Shown here one piece after another: positions 6,700 to 15,619 of a stretch of DNA of 22,692 nucleotides. This DNA comes from a virus. Made by a program: the position numbers and the translations under genes. The notes below the pieces were generated by a model. The model ran no database searches. It was not told the origin of the DNA and worked only from the letters and a program-made list of their open reading frames with translations. Each line of letters starts with the position of its first letter. The first letter of the stretch is position 1. Where the stretch lies: the IMG/VR virus record IMGVR_UViG_3300023181_000081, positions 1-22,692 of that record; one strand, given 5' to 3'.

Positions 6700-7308
6700 A
6701 TGAGCGGAGGTATAGGATATACACGTGAAGTAGGAGGTAACGGAATACCAGTATGGCAGGGTATCGGTAAAGATATTCAGTTAGTACAGGGAGGTTTCCG
6801 TTTAGCAATTGCAGGTCTTACATTAGGCGCGGTTGTACCGGCAGGCACACCATTAGTGTATGATGAGGGTACAAGGATTGCAACAACATTAAATACAGGT
6901 AGGGTTTATGCTAACGCAGGCGGTACAGCAACAACTTACCAAGTTGAAAAAGGCAGCACTCTAAAAGTAGGGGATAACTTAGCATCGGGTGCTACCGGTG
7001 GTAAAGCATATCCTATAACAGCCATAGATACTACTAATGGATTGTACGATACTATTACAGTGGGCACAAGCATAGGAGCGGTTACGGCAGGGGATACAGT
7101 ATATGCATCCACAGCTACGGGCGCAACGGCATCGGCTTTACCTGCTATTAATGCACGTCTTTATGATGATGCAAGAGTACAGACAAACATAGCGGTATCT
7201 GCTGTAATACGCGGTACTGTTTACGCAAGGAGGGTTCCTAATTCGGCTGCTATAGAGGCAGCATTAAAAGCGAATGGAGCTTATATTATTCACTCACAAT
7301 CTTTATAA
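6700..7308 (+). CDS. Probable capsid decoration / head-stabilising protein, 202 aa
   Basis: This 202-residue protein is rich in Gly, Ala, Thr and Val, with many short beta strands and almost no charged clusters, as in proteins that coat the outside of phage capsids. It begins MSGGIGYTREVGGNGIPVWQ, and its middle (about residues 30-150) reads as successive beta hairpins around VVPAGTPLVYD and LKVGDNLASG. The gene lies between scaffold and major capsid genes, the usual place for a decoration or head-fibre protein. I chose ATG at 6700. An in-frame TTG at 6670 would overlap the scaffold gene and add an unlikely Lys/Asn-rich leader. Confidence 0.65.
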   Translation: MSGGIGYTREVGGNGIPVWQGIGKDIQLVQGGFRLAIAGLTLGAVVPAGTPLVYDEGTRIATTLNTGRVYANAGGTATTYQVEKGSTLKVGDNLASGATGGKAYPITAIDTTNGLYDTITVGTSIGAVTAGDTVYASTATGATASALPAINARLYDDARVQTNIAVSAVIRGTVYARRVPNSAAIEAALKANGAYIIHSQSL

Positions 7309-7311
7309 GAA

Positions 7312-8415
7312 ATGATAGCACCATCGTATTTTGGTAATTTGGCAACAAGCCAAGACCTACAATTTCTTTTAGATTCTTCACAGTTAAATCTACAGCAGGA
7401 ATCTATCTGGAGAAACTGGCTAAACACAGGTTTGCCACAAATGAGCCTTAGCTTTGATTCTGCTATCGGAAGAGAGAGAATAGCCGCGGCTGCATCAATC
7501 GTTGATAGCGATGCTCCTGCACCATTAAGGAGCCGTAACAAACTTGAACTTTACAAAGGTAAAATACCTGCGATAAAAGAAAAGTTTAGGATGAACCAGG
7601 ATGATATGAGGACTTTAGAAGTACTTAAGTCTTTACCTGTAGCGGGTGGTAGGGCATCTGACCTTATAGCATTCCTTAATAAAGATTTACAAGAAGCTGC
7701 TGTATCAGGCGATAAACGTATTGATATTATGCTTTTACAGGCTATATCTACACTTACAGTAGATGTTAATGCAACAAATAACCCTGATGGGGTACAGTTT
7801 GGTGTAGTAGATCTATTAGCACAGCCTTATCAAAAACAAGGCGTACCTGTAGTATGGAGTGATGCAGCTAATGCAAAACCAATTACAGACATCGAAAACT
7901 TTGTTCAATACCAATGGAACACAAGAGGTAGGATGTTTGGTAAAATGATACTAAGCTATGACCTATGGTTGCAATTTAAGCAAACAACAGAGGTAAGAAA
8001 CATGCTTCAAACGTTCTTTAATGTAGGTAAAGCAAATGCAACTTTTGCCGTTACGCTTACAAACATCAACGAAATGTTTGCAGCTAACCAATGGCCAGAA
8101 ATAGAAATAGTTAAACACCAAACAAACATTGAGGTTGATGGTAAGCCTACCTTTATTAAGCCGTTCAACGCCAATAACGTTTCTTTTGTACCTATGGGTA
8201 AATTAGGTACTTTGTTTAATGCCGTTTCAATGGAAGATATTCACAGGGTTGCCGGTAAATCTTATGCTAAATTTGGCCCTACATTAGTTTCTAAATGGTC
8301 TGAAAGCGATCCATTAGTAGAATTTACTGCAATGGAAATGAACGCGTTCCCATCTGTTGATATAGATAATATATTTGTATTAACTACCAACGTGGTACAA
8401 GCTTCTTATGTATAA
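7312..8415 (+). CDS. Major capsid protein (capsid E family, HK97 fold)
   Basis: This 367-residue product forms the icosahedral shell. Sequence character and length fit the phage major capsid protein E family. An N-terminal arm is followed by IPAIKEKFRMNQDDM near residues 83-97, where the E family has its polymerisation segment. A helix then carries FLNKDLQEAAVSGDKRIDIM. Near the C-terminus, a block runs from SYAKFGPTLVSKWSESDPL into a region ending PSVDIDNIFVLTT. ATG at 7312 lies 3 bases after the decoration-gene stop. Its end overlaps the next gene by 8 bases. The decoration gene just upstream and connector-like genes downstream support the call. Confidence 0.88.
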   Translation: MIAPSYFGNLATSQDLQFLLDSSQLNLQQESIWRNWLNTGLPQMSLSFDSAIGRERIAAAASIVDSDAPAPLRSRNKLELYKGKIPAIKEKFRMNQDDMRTLEVLKSLPVAGGRASDLIAFLNKDLQEAAVSGDKRIDIMLLQAISTLTVDVNATNNPDGVQFGVVDLLAQPYQKQGVPVVWSDAANAKPITDIENFVQYQWNTRGRMFGKMILSYDLWLQFKQTTEVRNMLQTFFNVGKANATFAVTLTNINEMFAANQWPEIEIVKHQTNIEVDGKPTFIKPFNANNVSFVPMGKLGTLFNAVSMEDIHRVAGKSYAKFGPTLVSKWSESDPLVEFTAMEMNAFPSVDIDNIFVLTTNVVQASYV

Positions 8416-9067
8416 CAACAGTTCCATAGACACACTTAAAAACAGAGTTGGTTGGTTTGCTCCCGTGCAGCCAACTGACCTTGTTATTACAGTTGAAAAT
8501 GAATTAAGTGATAGCGGTTTATTTGTAAATAGCTTTCACGCATTAGCAACGGTAGAAAAAGTATGGTGGTCTATTGAAAATCCTGATGTAGAACAAGACA
8601 CTTTAAACGAGGTATTGGCTAAAATTAAAGTAGACGCTGCAACCGATGTTTTGCTGAAAGTGTACGATTTAAATATAAGGGCAAAGTACAAGTTTAACAA
8701 CTTAATTGAAAGCCTTAATTATTTAGAGTACTACACAGAAAGCATTGTATTAAATGTAAATGCATTTACGGAGGTTATAGGCTTAAGTATGGCTATAAAG
8801 TGCTTAGAGTTACTTAGGTTGACAACAAGGAGTAATAAAACCACAAATAGCTTTAAACTTACTGATGCTGATTTTTTTGAAGCTTTACATGGTGCTTATA
8901 CTAAAGAGGGTGTTTCCTTAACTAAAGGTTTATATGCTCAATACAGGGAAGCTGTAAGCAATCTTATTGATGTTTTATTCCCTACTAAAATACCTGATGG
9001 CGCAACTCTAAATACTGATGGAACGGTTAAATTAGCACCTACATTAAAAGCTTTAAGGATATGGTAA
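8408..9067 (+). CDS. Probable head-tail connector (adaptor) protein, 219 aa
   Basis: The 219-residue product is predicted mainly helical (KVDAATDVLLKVYDLNIRAK near 75-94, FTEVIGLSMAIKCLELLRLT near 120-139), and it ends in a short strand-rich tail around LNTDGTVKLAPTLKAL. Adaptor proteins that dock under the portal are small helical proteins coded right after the major capsid gene, so gene order supports this role. I do not recognise a specific family. The start overlaps the capsid gene by 8 bases and the end overlaps the next gene by 7 bases, so these three are probably translationally coupled. Confidence 0.5.
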   Translation: MYNNSSIDTLKNRVGWFAPVQPTDLVITVENELSDSGLFVNSFHALATVEKVWWSIENPDVEQDTLNEVLAKIKVDAATDVLLKVYDLNIRAKYKFNNLIESLNYLEYYTESIVLNVNAFTEVIGLSMAIKCLELLRLTTRSNKTTNSFKLTDADFFEALHGAYTKEGVSLTKGLYAQYREAVSNLIDVLFPTKIPDGATLNTDGTVKLAPTLKALRIW

Positions 9068-9594
9068 TAGGTAAAGATAACCCAGTTGGTATAGATGTTT
9101 TAGTTGCTTATTTACAAAAAGGAATTAATTCTAAATTATCATGGGCAAATCTTATAGATATTTATCCTCGTTGTTATGTTGTTTACAGAGAAGACAATGT
9201 TACTATAGAGCATTATTATGCTAATGGAAATTATGATTCAGTAAACAATGCGGAGGGCAATAAATGCTTCTTTGTGTTAGTTGGAAATCCACAAAAGGAA
9301 AATAACCAATACTACAGCGCACAACTTGATGTATATTTTACTTTAAACCTAAAAGAAATAAATCCGGATATTAATTACCGATGTGATGAAGAAGTAAGAG
9401 TTGATATTTTAAAAGTAATTGAAGCCTTTAACGTAAGTTCTAACGTGGTAAATGTAGATGAAGTTGTTATTGGTATAGATAATGTATACAGGGGTGTTTA
9501 TTTCAATCCTGACGATGATAATCAGCCGTATCATTGCTTTAAGATTACGCTAAATGTACAATACGATATTAACGGGCATTTTTGCTCAAACTAA
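9061..9594 (+). CDS. Probable head-closure or tail-terminator protein, 177 aa
   Basis: The 177-residue product has an N-terminal helix (PVGIDVLVAYLQKGINSKL) followed by alternating beta strands (YPRCYVVYRED, KCFFVLVG, YYSAQLDVYFTL), a helix VDILKVIEAFNV near 118-129 and a final strand CFKITLNVQYDI. This alpha/beta pattern, with the gene between the connector and the tail-tube gene, fits a protein that caps the tail tube or closes the head. No exact family is recognised. Overlap of 7 bases with the upstream gene suggests coupling. Confidence 0.5.
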   Translation: MVIGKDNPVGIDVLVAYLQKGINSKLSWANLIDIYPRCYVVYREDNVTIEHYYANGNYDSVNNAEGNKCFFVLVGNPQKENNQYYSAQLDVYFTLNLKEINPDINYRCDEEVRVDILKVIEAFNVSSNVVNVDEVVIGIDNVYRGVYFNPDDDNQPYHCFKITLNVQYDINGHFCSN

Positions 9595-9605
9595 AAAATA
9601 AAATT

Positions 9606-10538
9606 ATGGGCTTAATAGGAGCATTAGATTGCAAGAAAAACAACTACAATGTAGGTACTGTTACATGTGAGATATTCCTAAAAGAGTATAAAACACTCTT
9701 TCTTGTGGATCCAAACTACAATCCAACGGTTGAGGAATTTCAAGCATTGACAGAAGATGATATTGTGGAACTAATACAAAGAGGTACATTAATACCTTTA
9801 ACAGGCAGTAAACAGTTTACAAACAACACGCCTGAACCTACTACAGAGGAATACAGCACCGGTATAATTACAGTAATACGTAACGGTAAACCACAATACC
9901 AATTCGATTTTGATAAAGGTGTAAACTTCCATAGGAGTGTTTATGGACTTAACAGCTATTCCAACTTCAAAGCAATGTTTGTAGATTTAGCAGGTAACTT
10001 GGTGTTTGCTTTGTCGGCTAATGGGCTTAGGGTTTCAGGATTTGATTTAGGTATGCTTAATACAAGGACTTTCATGCCTGCTACAGGAGATACTTCTGCT
10101 ATGACTTCTGTAGAACTTCAATTAACTAATGAGGATCAATATAATAGGCGCATAGAAGTAATGACTGCTGAAAACGCACCAGTTGACTTTAACAATGTAT
10201 GGGCTATTGTAGGAGTTGCATTGAATATAGTAAATACTCCTGCTGTAGGTAGTACAAGCTTAAATGTACAAGTGAGGTCATTAGGTAATAGGACATACGG
10301 TGTTAACTCTCTTGATGTGACAAACTTTAGGTTAGTAAACACTACTACTAATGCTTTGATTACTCCATCGGCTGTAACGGCTCAAACGGGAGATGGTAAT
10401 TATACATTAACTGTATCGGCACTTGTTGCAGGAACATACGAACTACGCCTTTACGATGTGGCGTTGACTGTATTTGTAGCACGTCCTGATGATACCATAC
10501 AGCTTTATGCAGGTAGTTCTAAACCATTTACAGTATAA
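9606..10538 (+). CDS. Probable major tail tube protein with C-terminal Ig-like domain, 310 aa
   Basis: The 310-residue product probably forms the hexameric rings of the tail tube. It follows the connector genes and precedes the tape-measure region, and its N-terminal 200 residues are beta-rich with one helix, as in tube proteins. From about residue 208 a separate domain of regular beta strands follows (STSLNVQVRSLG, NYTLTVSALVAGTYELRLYD), resembling the Ig-like add-ons that decorate the outside of phage tails. I chose ATG at 9606. An in-frame TTG at 9582 lies inside the previous gene. A 3-base gap separates it from the 72-residue gene. Confidence 0.65.
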   Translation: MGLIGALDCKKNNYNVGTVTCEIFLKEYKTLFLVDPNYNPTVEEFQALTEDDIVELIQRGTLIPLTGSKQFTNNTPEPTTEEYSTGIITVIRNGKPQYQFDFDKGVNFHRSVYGLNSYSNFKAMFVDLAGNLVFALSANGLRVSGFDLGMLNTRTFMPATGDTSAMTSVELQLTNEDQYNRRIEVMTAENAPVDFNNVWAIVGVALNIVNTPAVGSTSLNVQVRSLGNRTYGVNSLDVTNFRLVNTTTNALITPSAVTAQTGDGNYTLTVSALVAGTYELRLYDVALTVFVARPDDTIQLYAGSSKPFTV

Positions 10539-10541
10539 GCT

Positions 10542-10760
10542 ATGAAAGATGGAGTAGTAAGAATAGGGAAACCCGCGCTTATATCCTTTACAGGCAAGGC
10601 GGCAACGGACTTTTTAGCTTTGACTAAAGAGAAACAGATAGAATATGTGTCTGAAAATACAAGCCCTACAGGGGATATTGAAAGAGCTAAAAAGCTTTTA
10701 GTTGGTGTTCCTCATGGGGAGTCTAAACCTAAAGATACACAGGCAGATAAGCCAAAGTAA
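10542..10760 (+). CDS. Small hypothetical tail-module protein, 72 aa
   Basis: The gene starts three bases after the tail-tube stop and encodes 72 residues. The first half is ordered, with strand VVRIGKPALISFT and helix TDFLALTKEKQIEYV (about 23-37). The last 15 residues, around ESKPKDTQADKPK, look disordered. Position between tail tube and tape-measure module is that of tail-assembly genes, but the size is small for a chaperone. A terminator follows 24 bases after the stop, so it ends the capsid-to-tube transcription unit. Function is unknown. Confidence 0.6.
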   Translation: MKDGVVRIGKPALISFTGKAATDFLALTKEKQIEYVSENTSPTGDIERAKKLLVGVPHGESKPKDTQADKPK

Positions 10761-10784
10761 ACTACATAAGTAAATTAAACCATT

Positions 10785-10819
10785 AAGGCAGGTATATATT
10801 CGTATTGCCTGCCTTTTTT
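10785..10819 (+). terminator. Hairpin terminator between tail tube and tape-measure modules
   Basis: AAGGCAGGTA (10785-10794) pairs with TTGCCTGCCTT (ending 10815) in a 10-base stem that includes one G-U pair. The loop is about 11 bases, and T runs from 10814 to 10819. No TAnnTTTG box lies between it and the next ATG at 10834, so the tape-measure module probably relies on read-through. Confidence 0.8.
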
Positions 10820-10833
10820 AATACGTTTTAGTT

Positions 10834-11277
10834 ATGGGTATTTCTCCGAGTGAAATGATAAGGCGTTTAGAGGCTGTTATACCTAAAATAGAAATTGAAA
10901 CGCCACGTATTATTCAACGTGACCCAAAAACAATATCGGCTAAATACAATGAGTTTAAGCGCGGAGAACGTCCAAACGGTAGCGATATAGGTTATTACAG
11001 GTTTAGGCAGTATGAGTTGTTTAAAAGGGCTAAAAATCCATTAGCAGGCGGTACAGTAGATTTAATATTAACAGGAGCATTTACGAGAGGGTTGTTTATT
11101 GATGTTAGGGCTAAAAACAGATACCTATTTGACAGTACCGACGAAAAATCAGATGATTTGTTTGGTAAATACGGTGATGATTTACGAATTATCAACGAAA
11201 ACACATGGAATCAGTTGCAAAGAGAATCACACGCTCCTTTACTAATAAGATATATTAAAAGACAATTAGGGCAATGA
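10834..11277 (+). CDS. Hypothetical tail-module protein, 147 aa
   Basis: The 147-residue protein is basic. An N-terminal helix SPSEMIRRLEAVIPKI is followed by an Arg/Lys-rich segment (KYNEFKRGERPNGSDIGYYR), then a beta-rich part (GGTVDLILTGAFTRGLFIDVRAKNRYLF, about residues 72-100). The C-terminal segment IRYIKRQL is helical. It has no membrane segment. I do not recognise a named family. By position, just before the probable tape-measure chaperone, it could be a tail-completion or assembly protein, but this is inference. It starts 15 bases after the terminator's T run, and its stop overlaps the next start as ATGA. Confidence 0.65.
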   Translation: MGISPSEMIRRLEAVIPKIEIETPRIIQRDPKTISAKYNEFKRGERPNGSDIGYYRFRQYELFKRAKNPLAGGTVDLILTGAFTRGLFIDVRAKNRYLFDSTDEKSDDLFGKYGDDLRIINENTWNQLQRESHAPLLIRYIKRQLGQ

Positions 11278-11909
11278 TAGCATTATTTAAGCTTTTTAGT
11301 AAGAAAAAAAAAGAAACTAAGCCAGTTATATACTGGACTAATTGCGATATACCCGCAAAAGTATTCTTTCATATAATGCATTCAGGAGAGTTTGACCAAT
11401 TAGGCACAGATAAAGCCGAAAACTTAGAATCGGCATTCAACATCATATTTGATGAGTATATAGAAGTTGATAATAATACTCAAATAATGGATTGGTACAC
11501 GCAAAGGTGTAAAGTAGAAAACATACGTAAGACAATTAACATGGTTGAAACGTGTTTACATCACATAACATTCTCTATAATGACCCATGATGAGCTTTTA
11601 GAGGCTATTAGAGTAATTAATTTAATAAAAGGGGTAAATGTACGCTTCGATATAAATAAAGATCCTTTAGACGAGATTATAAGAATACAGCAAAAAGTAT
11701 TAGGCTCTTTGCAAAATGACTTAAACTTTGAGTTAAGCAAAGAAAAAGATACAAAAGAAGATGTGCAATACCATTTTGAAGAAGATTTAGTAAGTATTGA
11801 AAATGTACTTGAAAGAAGTGTGCCGGAAGATATGAGTTTAAGAAAGTTTGTGTTTCTAAAAAAATCAGCAATAGAAAAGTCTAAGCGACTTGCTAAAATA
11901 CATAAATAA
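11274..11909 (+). CDS. Possible tape-measure chaperone, 211 aa
   Basis: The 211-residue product lies directly before the tape-measure gene, where phages carry the chaperone that keeps the tape measure soluble. It is mostly helical and charged: a Lys-rich start (LFKLFSKKKKETK), a middle helix around DELLEAIRVINLIKG (about 103-117) and a C-terminal acidic-then-basic region. The start overlaps the upstream stop by 4 bases and the tape-measure ATG is 2 bases after its stop. An A-run at 11858-11864 is in the right register for slippage, but the -1 frame stops after six codons, so a gpG-gpGT-type extension is not supported. Function is inferred from position. Confidence 0.5.
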   Translation: MIALFKLFSKKKKETKPVIYWTNCDIPAKVFFHIMHSGEFDQLGTDKAENLESAFNIIFDEYIEVDNNTQIMDWYTQRCKVENIRKTINMVETCLHHITFSIMTHDELLEAIRVINLIKGVNVRFDINKDPLDEIIRIQQKVLGSLQNDLNFELSKEKDTKEDVQYHFEEDLVSIENVLERSVPEDMSLRKFVFLKKSAIEKSKRLAKIHK

Positions 11910-11911
11910 AA

Positions 11912-14900
11912 ATGGCTAAAGAACTTATATCCTACGTAGAAGCAGGGGCAACGGCTGAACTACAAAAAGGAATTAAAAACATAAAGCAATTAAATACTGA
12001 ATTATTGAAATCAGTAGAGAACGCTAATAAAATAAGTGAAGCTTTTAGAAATATAAGAGTTCCAAGCCAAGCACGTGGTGTAATCACACAACTTAATGCT
12101 GCTGTATTAGCTAATAATCAATTAATGCAGCAACAAATAGCATTAAATGCTGCACTTGCTAATAGTATTACAGCCACTAATGCCGCAACAACCCGCAATA
12201 CACAGGCTCGAGCTGTTAATAATCAACGCACACAGGAAGAAATAACAAACACACGACTATTAACCGCCAATGCTTCAAGGGCTGCACAGGCTAATAGCAC
12301 TTTTGCAAGCTCTTACGAAAGATTATCAGCGCAACAAAATATAGCATCAAGGAGAGTACAGGACTTAATCGCACGCGGACGAACAGCAGAGCAAACGCAG
12401 CGACAATATAACAGGGAGTTAGCATTAGCGCAAAGGCAATTTGATACTTTAAATGTAAGGGTTCTTGCAGCTGATAGAGCAGTAGGCAGGTTTAATAGAA
12501 ATGTAGGTAATTACCCTGCTCAGGCCGCAAGGGGATTAAAAGACCTTATAGCCGCTTTTGGTGTTGTAGGTGGTGTTACTGCATTTGCTGCGATTACAAA
12601 AGATATATTTAACACTACCAAAGAATTACAATCACTTGACTTTGCTTTAAAGCAGGTAATTGGTAGTAATGAATTATTCGGGCAATCACAGGCTTTTTTA
12701 CAACGTATATCAGAAGCATACGGTATAGAAATAAAAGGTCTTACAAGGTCTTATACTGGGTTTTATGCTGCTTCAAAAAACGCTATTGAGTCGGGTGCTA
12801 TAACAGCAGAGCAAATTAACCAAATATTTGAATCTGTATCTAAAGCATCGGGCGCTATGGGCTTATCTGTAGACCAACAGCAAGGCGCGTTTTTAGCTTT
12901 ACAACAGATGATTAGTAAGGGGAATGTACAGGCAGAAGAAATACGTGGTCAGTTAGCCGAACGTTTGCCTGGTGCTTTTGGCATTCTTGCTAAATCTATG
13001 GGAGTTACTGAAATACAGTTAAACAAACTATTAAAAGATGGTAAAGTATTGGCAGCAGAAGTACTGCCTGCATTTGCAGCTGAACTTGAAAAAGCGTATG
13101 GGGTTGAAAATCTAACAAGGGTTGAGAACCTAACAGCCGAAACCACACGTTTAGGAAATGCGTGGACTGAATTTATAAGGGCTTTAAATGACGGGGATGG
13201 TACATTTAGTAGAATACTTGTTGGTTTAATAGCTGATGTTAGAGAAGCTTTGCAATTTTATTCTGAACTTCTAAAATCTGAAAAAACAAAGATAAATGAA
13301 ACTTCTGATAAAGTAAGAACAAGAGCTTATGAGCTTCAAATGCAACAATTAAAAGACATTGAAGAGCAAACACGTAAAAATTATGCCGCGGAAGCTTTAG
13401 ATTCTACTAATGATAAATTGAGAAAGTTAACCGAACAAAACAATGCTATAAAAGAAAACATAAGATTATTAGAGGAATCTAAGAAGAAAGCTCTTGAAAA
13501 CGATTATATGTTCGGTTTGTCTAAACCTGTAAGAACATTAAAGGCTGGTATAGCTACCGAAAATAAAGACTTAGCAGCAAATCAAAATGAATTAGCGATG
13601 TTGCAGGGTTCACGAAAAGCGTGGGAAGAAATATTAAAAGTTCAAAAAAAAGTAGATTATGTAGGTGCAGGCAGAGTAAAAAAACAAAAGCAGGATATAG
13701 ATTACCTGCATGAAATATATTTGCTTCAAAAACAAAATACCGAAAACCAAATATCAGATCAAGACAAAATCATGTCTGATGAAGAAAAAAACTACGATAA
13801 GCGTTTAGAGGCTGCAAATAATTACTTCTTTCAAAAAGATGCTTTGTTAAAGCTTGACCATGATGAGGAAGTAAGGCTAAACCAACTGAATTATGCTAAT
13901 CAAAAGGAAACCTATACAAAAGCTATCGCGGATGGCACTGCTACTTATGAAAACCTAAGACAATTAAAATACCAGTATCAGATTAAGGCGGCAAAGATAG
14001 ATTCTGACTATGAAGATAAAAAGGCTCAATTGGCTATTGAAAATGCTAAAAGACTGCAAGGCGTTTTATTAGATATACAGGCGCAGAAATCAAGGAATGA
14101 TTTAAACAGGGTTAAATTAGGCAATACAAGTGAACAAACAAGCTTATTTGATAGTGTTACCGGCTCAACCTCATTAAAGCAGTTTGCAGAACTTGAAAAT
14201 AAGTTAAGGGATATAAACAGCGCACAACAGGATGCTGAAATTGGCCTACTGAATGTTGATATTAAGAGAAATCTACAAGAGCAGGCACGAATTAAGATGC
14301 AAGGCGGTAGTGTTGCAAATAATCAAAAGCTTTTAGAATTGCAAAAACAGCAAATTGCATTGGAGCAAAATTTAGCTGATATTGATAAAGAAAGAGCAGA
14401 TAGTGTGGCACAGTTGTATAATGAGATGAAGCAAGCTACTACTGATTATTTGCAATCAATAACGCAAGGAGTATTTTCTGATTCGGGTTTTAGCAGTTTA
14501 GGTAAAATGTTTGACCAAGTTACTTATACAATAATAAATGCATCGGGAGAAATAGAAACAAAAGTAGGCAGCACATTCAGTAAGATGTTTGACCAGGCTC
14601 AAACAACCACAGAAAAAATAGCGGTAGCTTTTCAAACAATGGGCGATACATTGCAAGAAGTGTTTAATTTTCTTAACCAAAACCGACAGGCAGCGTTTGA
14701 TAAAGAGAACGCAGATGCAGAGCGTATGTTTGAGATACGTAAAAAATACGCAGGGGATAGTACCGAAGCACAGGCGGATTTAGAACGTCAATTAGAAGAT
14801 AAGAAGCGCGATATACGTATAAGAGAGGCTAAGGCAGCAAAAGAAGCTGCATTGTTTAATATAGCTGTTAATACAGCGCAGGCTGTTGTTGCTGCTCTTG

Positions 14901-15379
14901 CTACTGTGCCGCCAAACATAGGTCTATCTATTGCTGTAGGGGCAATTGGATTAGCACAAGGCATAGCAGTTGCATCAAGACCATTACCGGCTTATAAAGA
15001 TGGAACAAATTACCATAAAGGAGGTGCTGCATTAGTTGGGGATGGTGGCAAGAATGAAGTTGTATGGCAACCAAGCCACGGCTATTCGATTACCCCAAAC
15101 ACTAATACTATTATGGACTTACAAAAAGGCTCAAAAGTTTATCCGGATATAGCCAGTAGTGGTTTATTAAATTCAGGATTACCGCTTATGAATGTGCCAA
15201 GCAAAGGACTTACGGAGGAACAAATGGATAGGATTATGGCAAGGCATTTAGGCAGTTCATCGAGTGTAAATATAAACTTTGATGAAAGGGGTTACAGCAA
15301 GTTCCAGAAAAAAGCCAATTCTAAAACCATAAGTCATAATAACAGGATTTCTTTTAAAGGAAATGTAATAAGAGGTTAA
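11912..15379 (+). CDS. Tail tape measure protein, 1155 aa
   Basis: This is the longest gene in the window. The protein fills the tail lumen, sets tail length and is released at infection. The first 200 residues are Gln/Asn/Ala-rich coiled helix. Residues about 240-400 carry the conserved tape-measure domain, with QQMISKGNVQAEEIRGQLAE, then RLPGAF and VLPAFAAELEKAYG. Long helices follow, then two hydrophobic stretches at about 976-1025 that may insert into the host membrane. The C-terminus has GGAALVGDGGKNEVVWQPSHGY, a pattern common at tape-measure ends. By the rule of roughly 0.15 nm per residue, tail length would be near 170 nm. Its TAA shares bases with the stop of the convergent lipoprotein gene. 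Confidence 0.93.
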   Translation: MAKELISYVEAGATAELQKGIKNIKQLNTELLKSVENANKISEAFRNIRVPSQARGVITQLNAAVLANNQLMQQQIALNAALANSITATNAATTRNTQARAVNNQRTQEEITNTRLLTANASRAAQANSTFASSYERLSAQQNIASRRVQDLIARGRTAEQTQRQYNRELALAQRQFDTLNVRVLAADRAVGRFNRNVGNYPAQAARGLKDLIAAFGVVGGVTAFAAITKDIFNTTKELQSLDFALKQVIGSNELFGQSQAFLQRISEAYGIEIKGLTRSYTGFYAASKNAIESGAITAEQINQIFESVSKASGAMGLSVDQQQGAFLALQQMISKGNVQAEEIRGQLAERLPGAFGILAKSMGVTEIQLNKLLKDGKVLAAEVLPAFAAELEKAYGVENLTRVENLTAETTRLGNAWTEFIRALNDGDGTFSRILVGLIADVREALQFYSELLKSEKTKINETSDKVRTRAYELQMQQLKDIEEQTRKNYAAEALDSTNDKLRKLTEQNNAIKENIRLLEESKKKALENDYMFGLSKPVRTLKAGIATENKDLAANQNELAMLQGSRKAWEEILKVQKKVDYVGAGRVKKQKQDIDYLHEIYLLQKQNTENQISDQDKIMSDEEKNYDKRLEAANNYFFQKDALLKLDHDEEVRLNQLNYANQKETYTKAIADGTATYENLRQLKYQYQIKAAKIDSDYEDKKAQLAIENAKRLQGVLLDIQAQKSRNDLNRVKLGNTSEQTSLFDSVTGSTSLKQFAELENKLRDINSAQQDAEIGLLNVDIKRNLQEQARIKMQGGSVANNQKLLELQKQQIALEQNLADIDKERADSVAQLYNEMKQATTDYLQSITQGVFSDSGFSSLGKMFDQVTYTIINASGEIETKVGSTFSKMFDQAQTTTEKIAVAFQTMGDTLQEVFNFLNQNRQAAFDKENADAERMFEIRKKYAGDSTEAQADLERQLEDKKRDIRIREAKAAKEAALFNIAVNTAQAVVAALATVPPNIGLSIAVGAIGLAQGIAVASRPLPAYKDGTNYHKGGAALVGDGGKNEVVWQPSHGYSITPNTNTIMDLQKGSKVYPDIASSGLLNSGLPLMNVPSKGLTEEQMDRIMARHLGSSSSVNINFDERGYSKFQKKANSKTISHNNRISFKGNVIRG

Positions 15380-15561
15380 CAATCAATGTTAGCCTTTGCC
15401 TGTTCGTATTGTCTACGCAAGTCACGTATAGCATCAGGGTTGCCATTCGCGTTTTTAATGCTGTTGTTGTATTGATTTAATAACGCCTTTGATTCGTCTT
15501 CGCAATCTTTACTACACGAAACAAAAAATAAAAATAGGATTGTAATTAGTAATAATTTCAT
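15376..15561 (-). CDS. Small lipoprotein, possible superinfection-exclusion moron, 61 aa
   Basis: This is the only gene on the minus strand. It encodes 61 residues with a lipoprotein signal: hydrophobic MKLLLITILFLFFVSC, lipid-acceptor Cys at 16. The following SKDCEDE is acidic and resembles the export signal that sends Bacteroidota lipoproteins to the cell surface. The mature part is probably a helical hairpin (about 21-38 and 43-60, turn NANGNP) with C20 and C61 placed so that a disulphide could close it. It ends at the tape-measure stop and has its own -7 box at 15593-15600. Small lipoproteins near tail genes can block DNA injection by related phages, as Ltp of phage TP-J34 does. That role here is inference. 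Confidence 0.75.
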   Translation of the reverse strand: MKLLLITILFLFFVSCSKDCEDESKALLNQYNNSIKNANGNPDAIRDLRRQYEQAKANIDC

Positions 15562-15592
15562 AAGTAATAGTTTAAGGGTTTTTTATTCTAAG

Positions 15593-15600
15593 CAAAGATA
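15593..15600 (-). promoter_or_regulatory. Minus-strand -7 box for the lipoprotein gene
   Basis: On the minus strand the sequence reads TATCTTTG, matching TAnnTTTG, 31 bases before the lipoprotein ATG. It is followed by CT, as in TTTGCT elsewhere in this window. The -33 half is not clear. Expression separate from the late tail operon is therefore likely, as expected for a gene active in a lysogen or early in infection. Confidence 0.5.
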
Positions 15601-15611
15601 TGCAAATTCAA

Positions 15612-15619
15612 TACCTTTG
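15612..15619 (+). promoter_or_regulatory. Plus-strand -7 box for the tail-tip gene
   Basis: TACCTTTG matches TAnnTTTG and lies 15 bases before the ATG at 15635, so the leader would be very short. No clear -33 TTG is present. It faces away from the minus-strand box at 15593-15600, making a divergent promoter pair only 11 bases apart. Confidence 0.45.

Noticed and set aside
9582-9605. TTG start extending the tail tube protein
   Set aside because: It lies inside the upstream gene. ATG at 9606 after an A-rich stretch is the usual pattern here.
11855-11909. A-run A AAA AAA in slippery register near the end of the possible chaperone gene
   Set aside because: The -1 frame reaches a stop after six codons and does not join another frame, so it does not give a longer gpGT-type product.
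13716-13723. TATATTTG followed by CT inside the tape-measure gene
   Set aside because: It matches the -7 box, but there is no -33 element and no gene start nearby. A chance match in AT-rich coding sequence is more likely.
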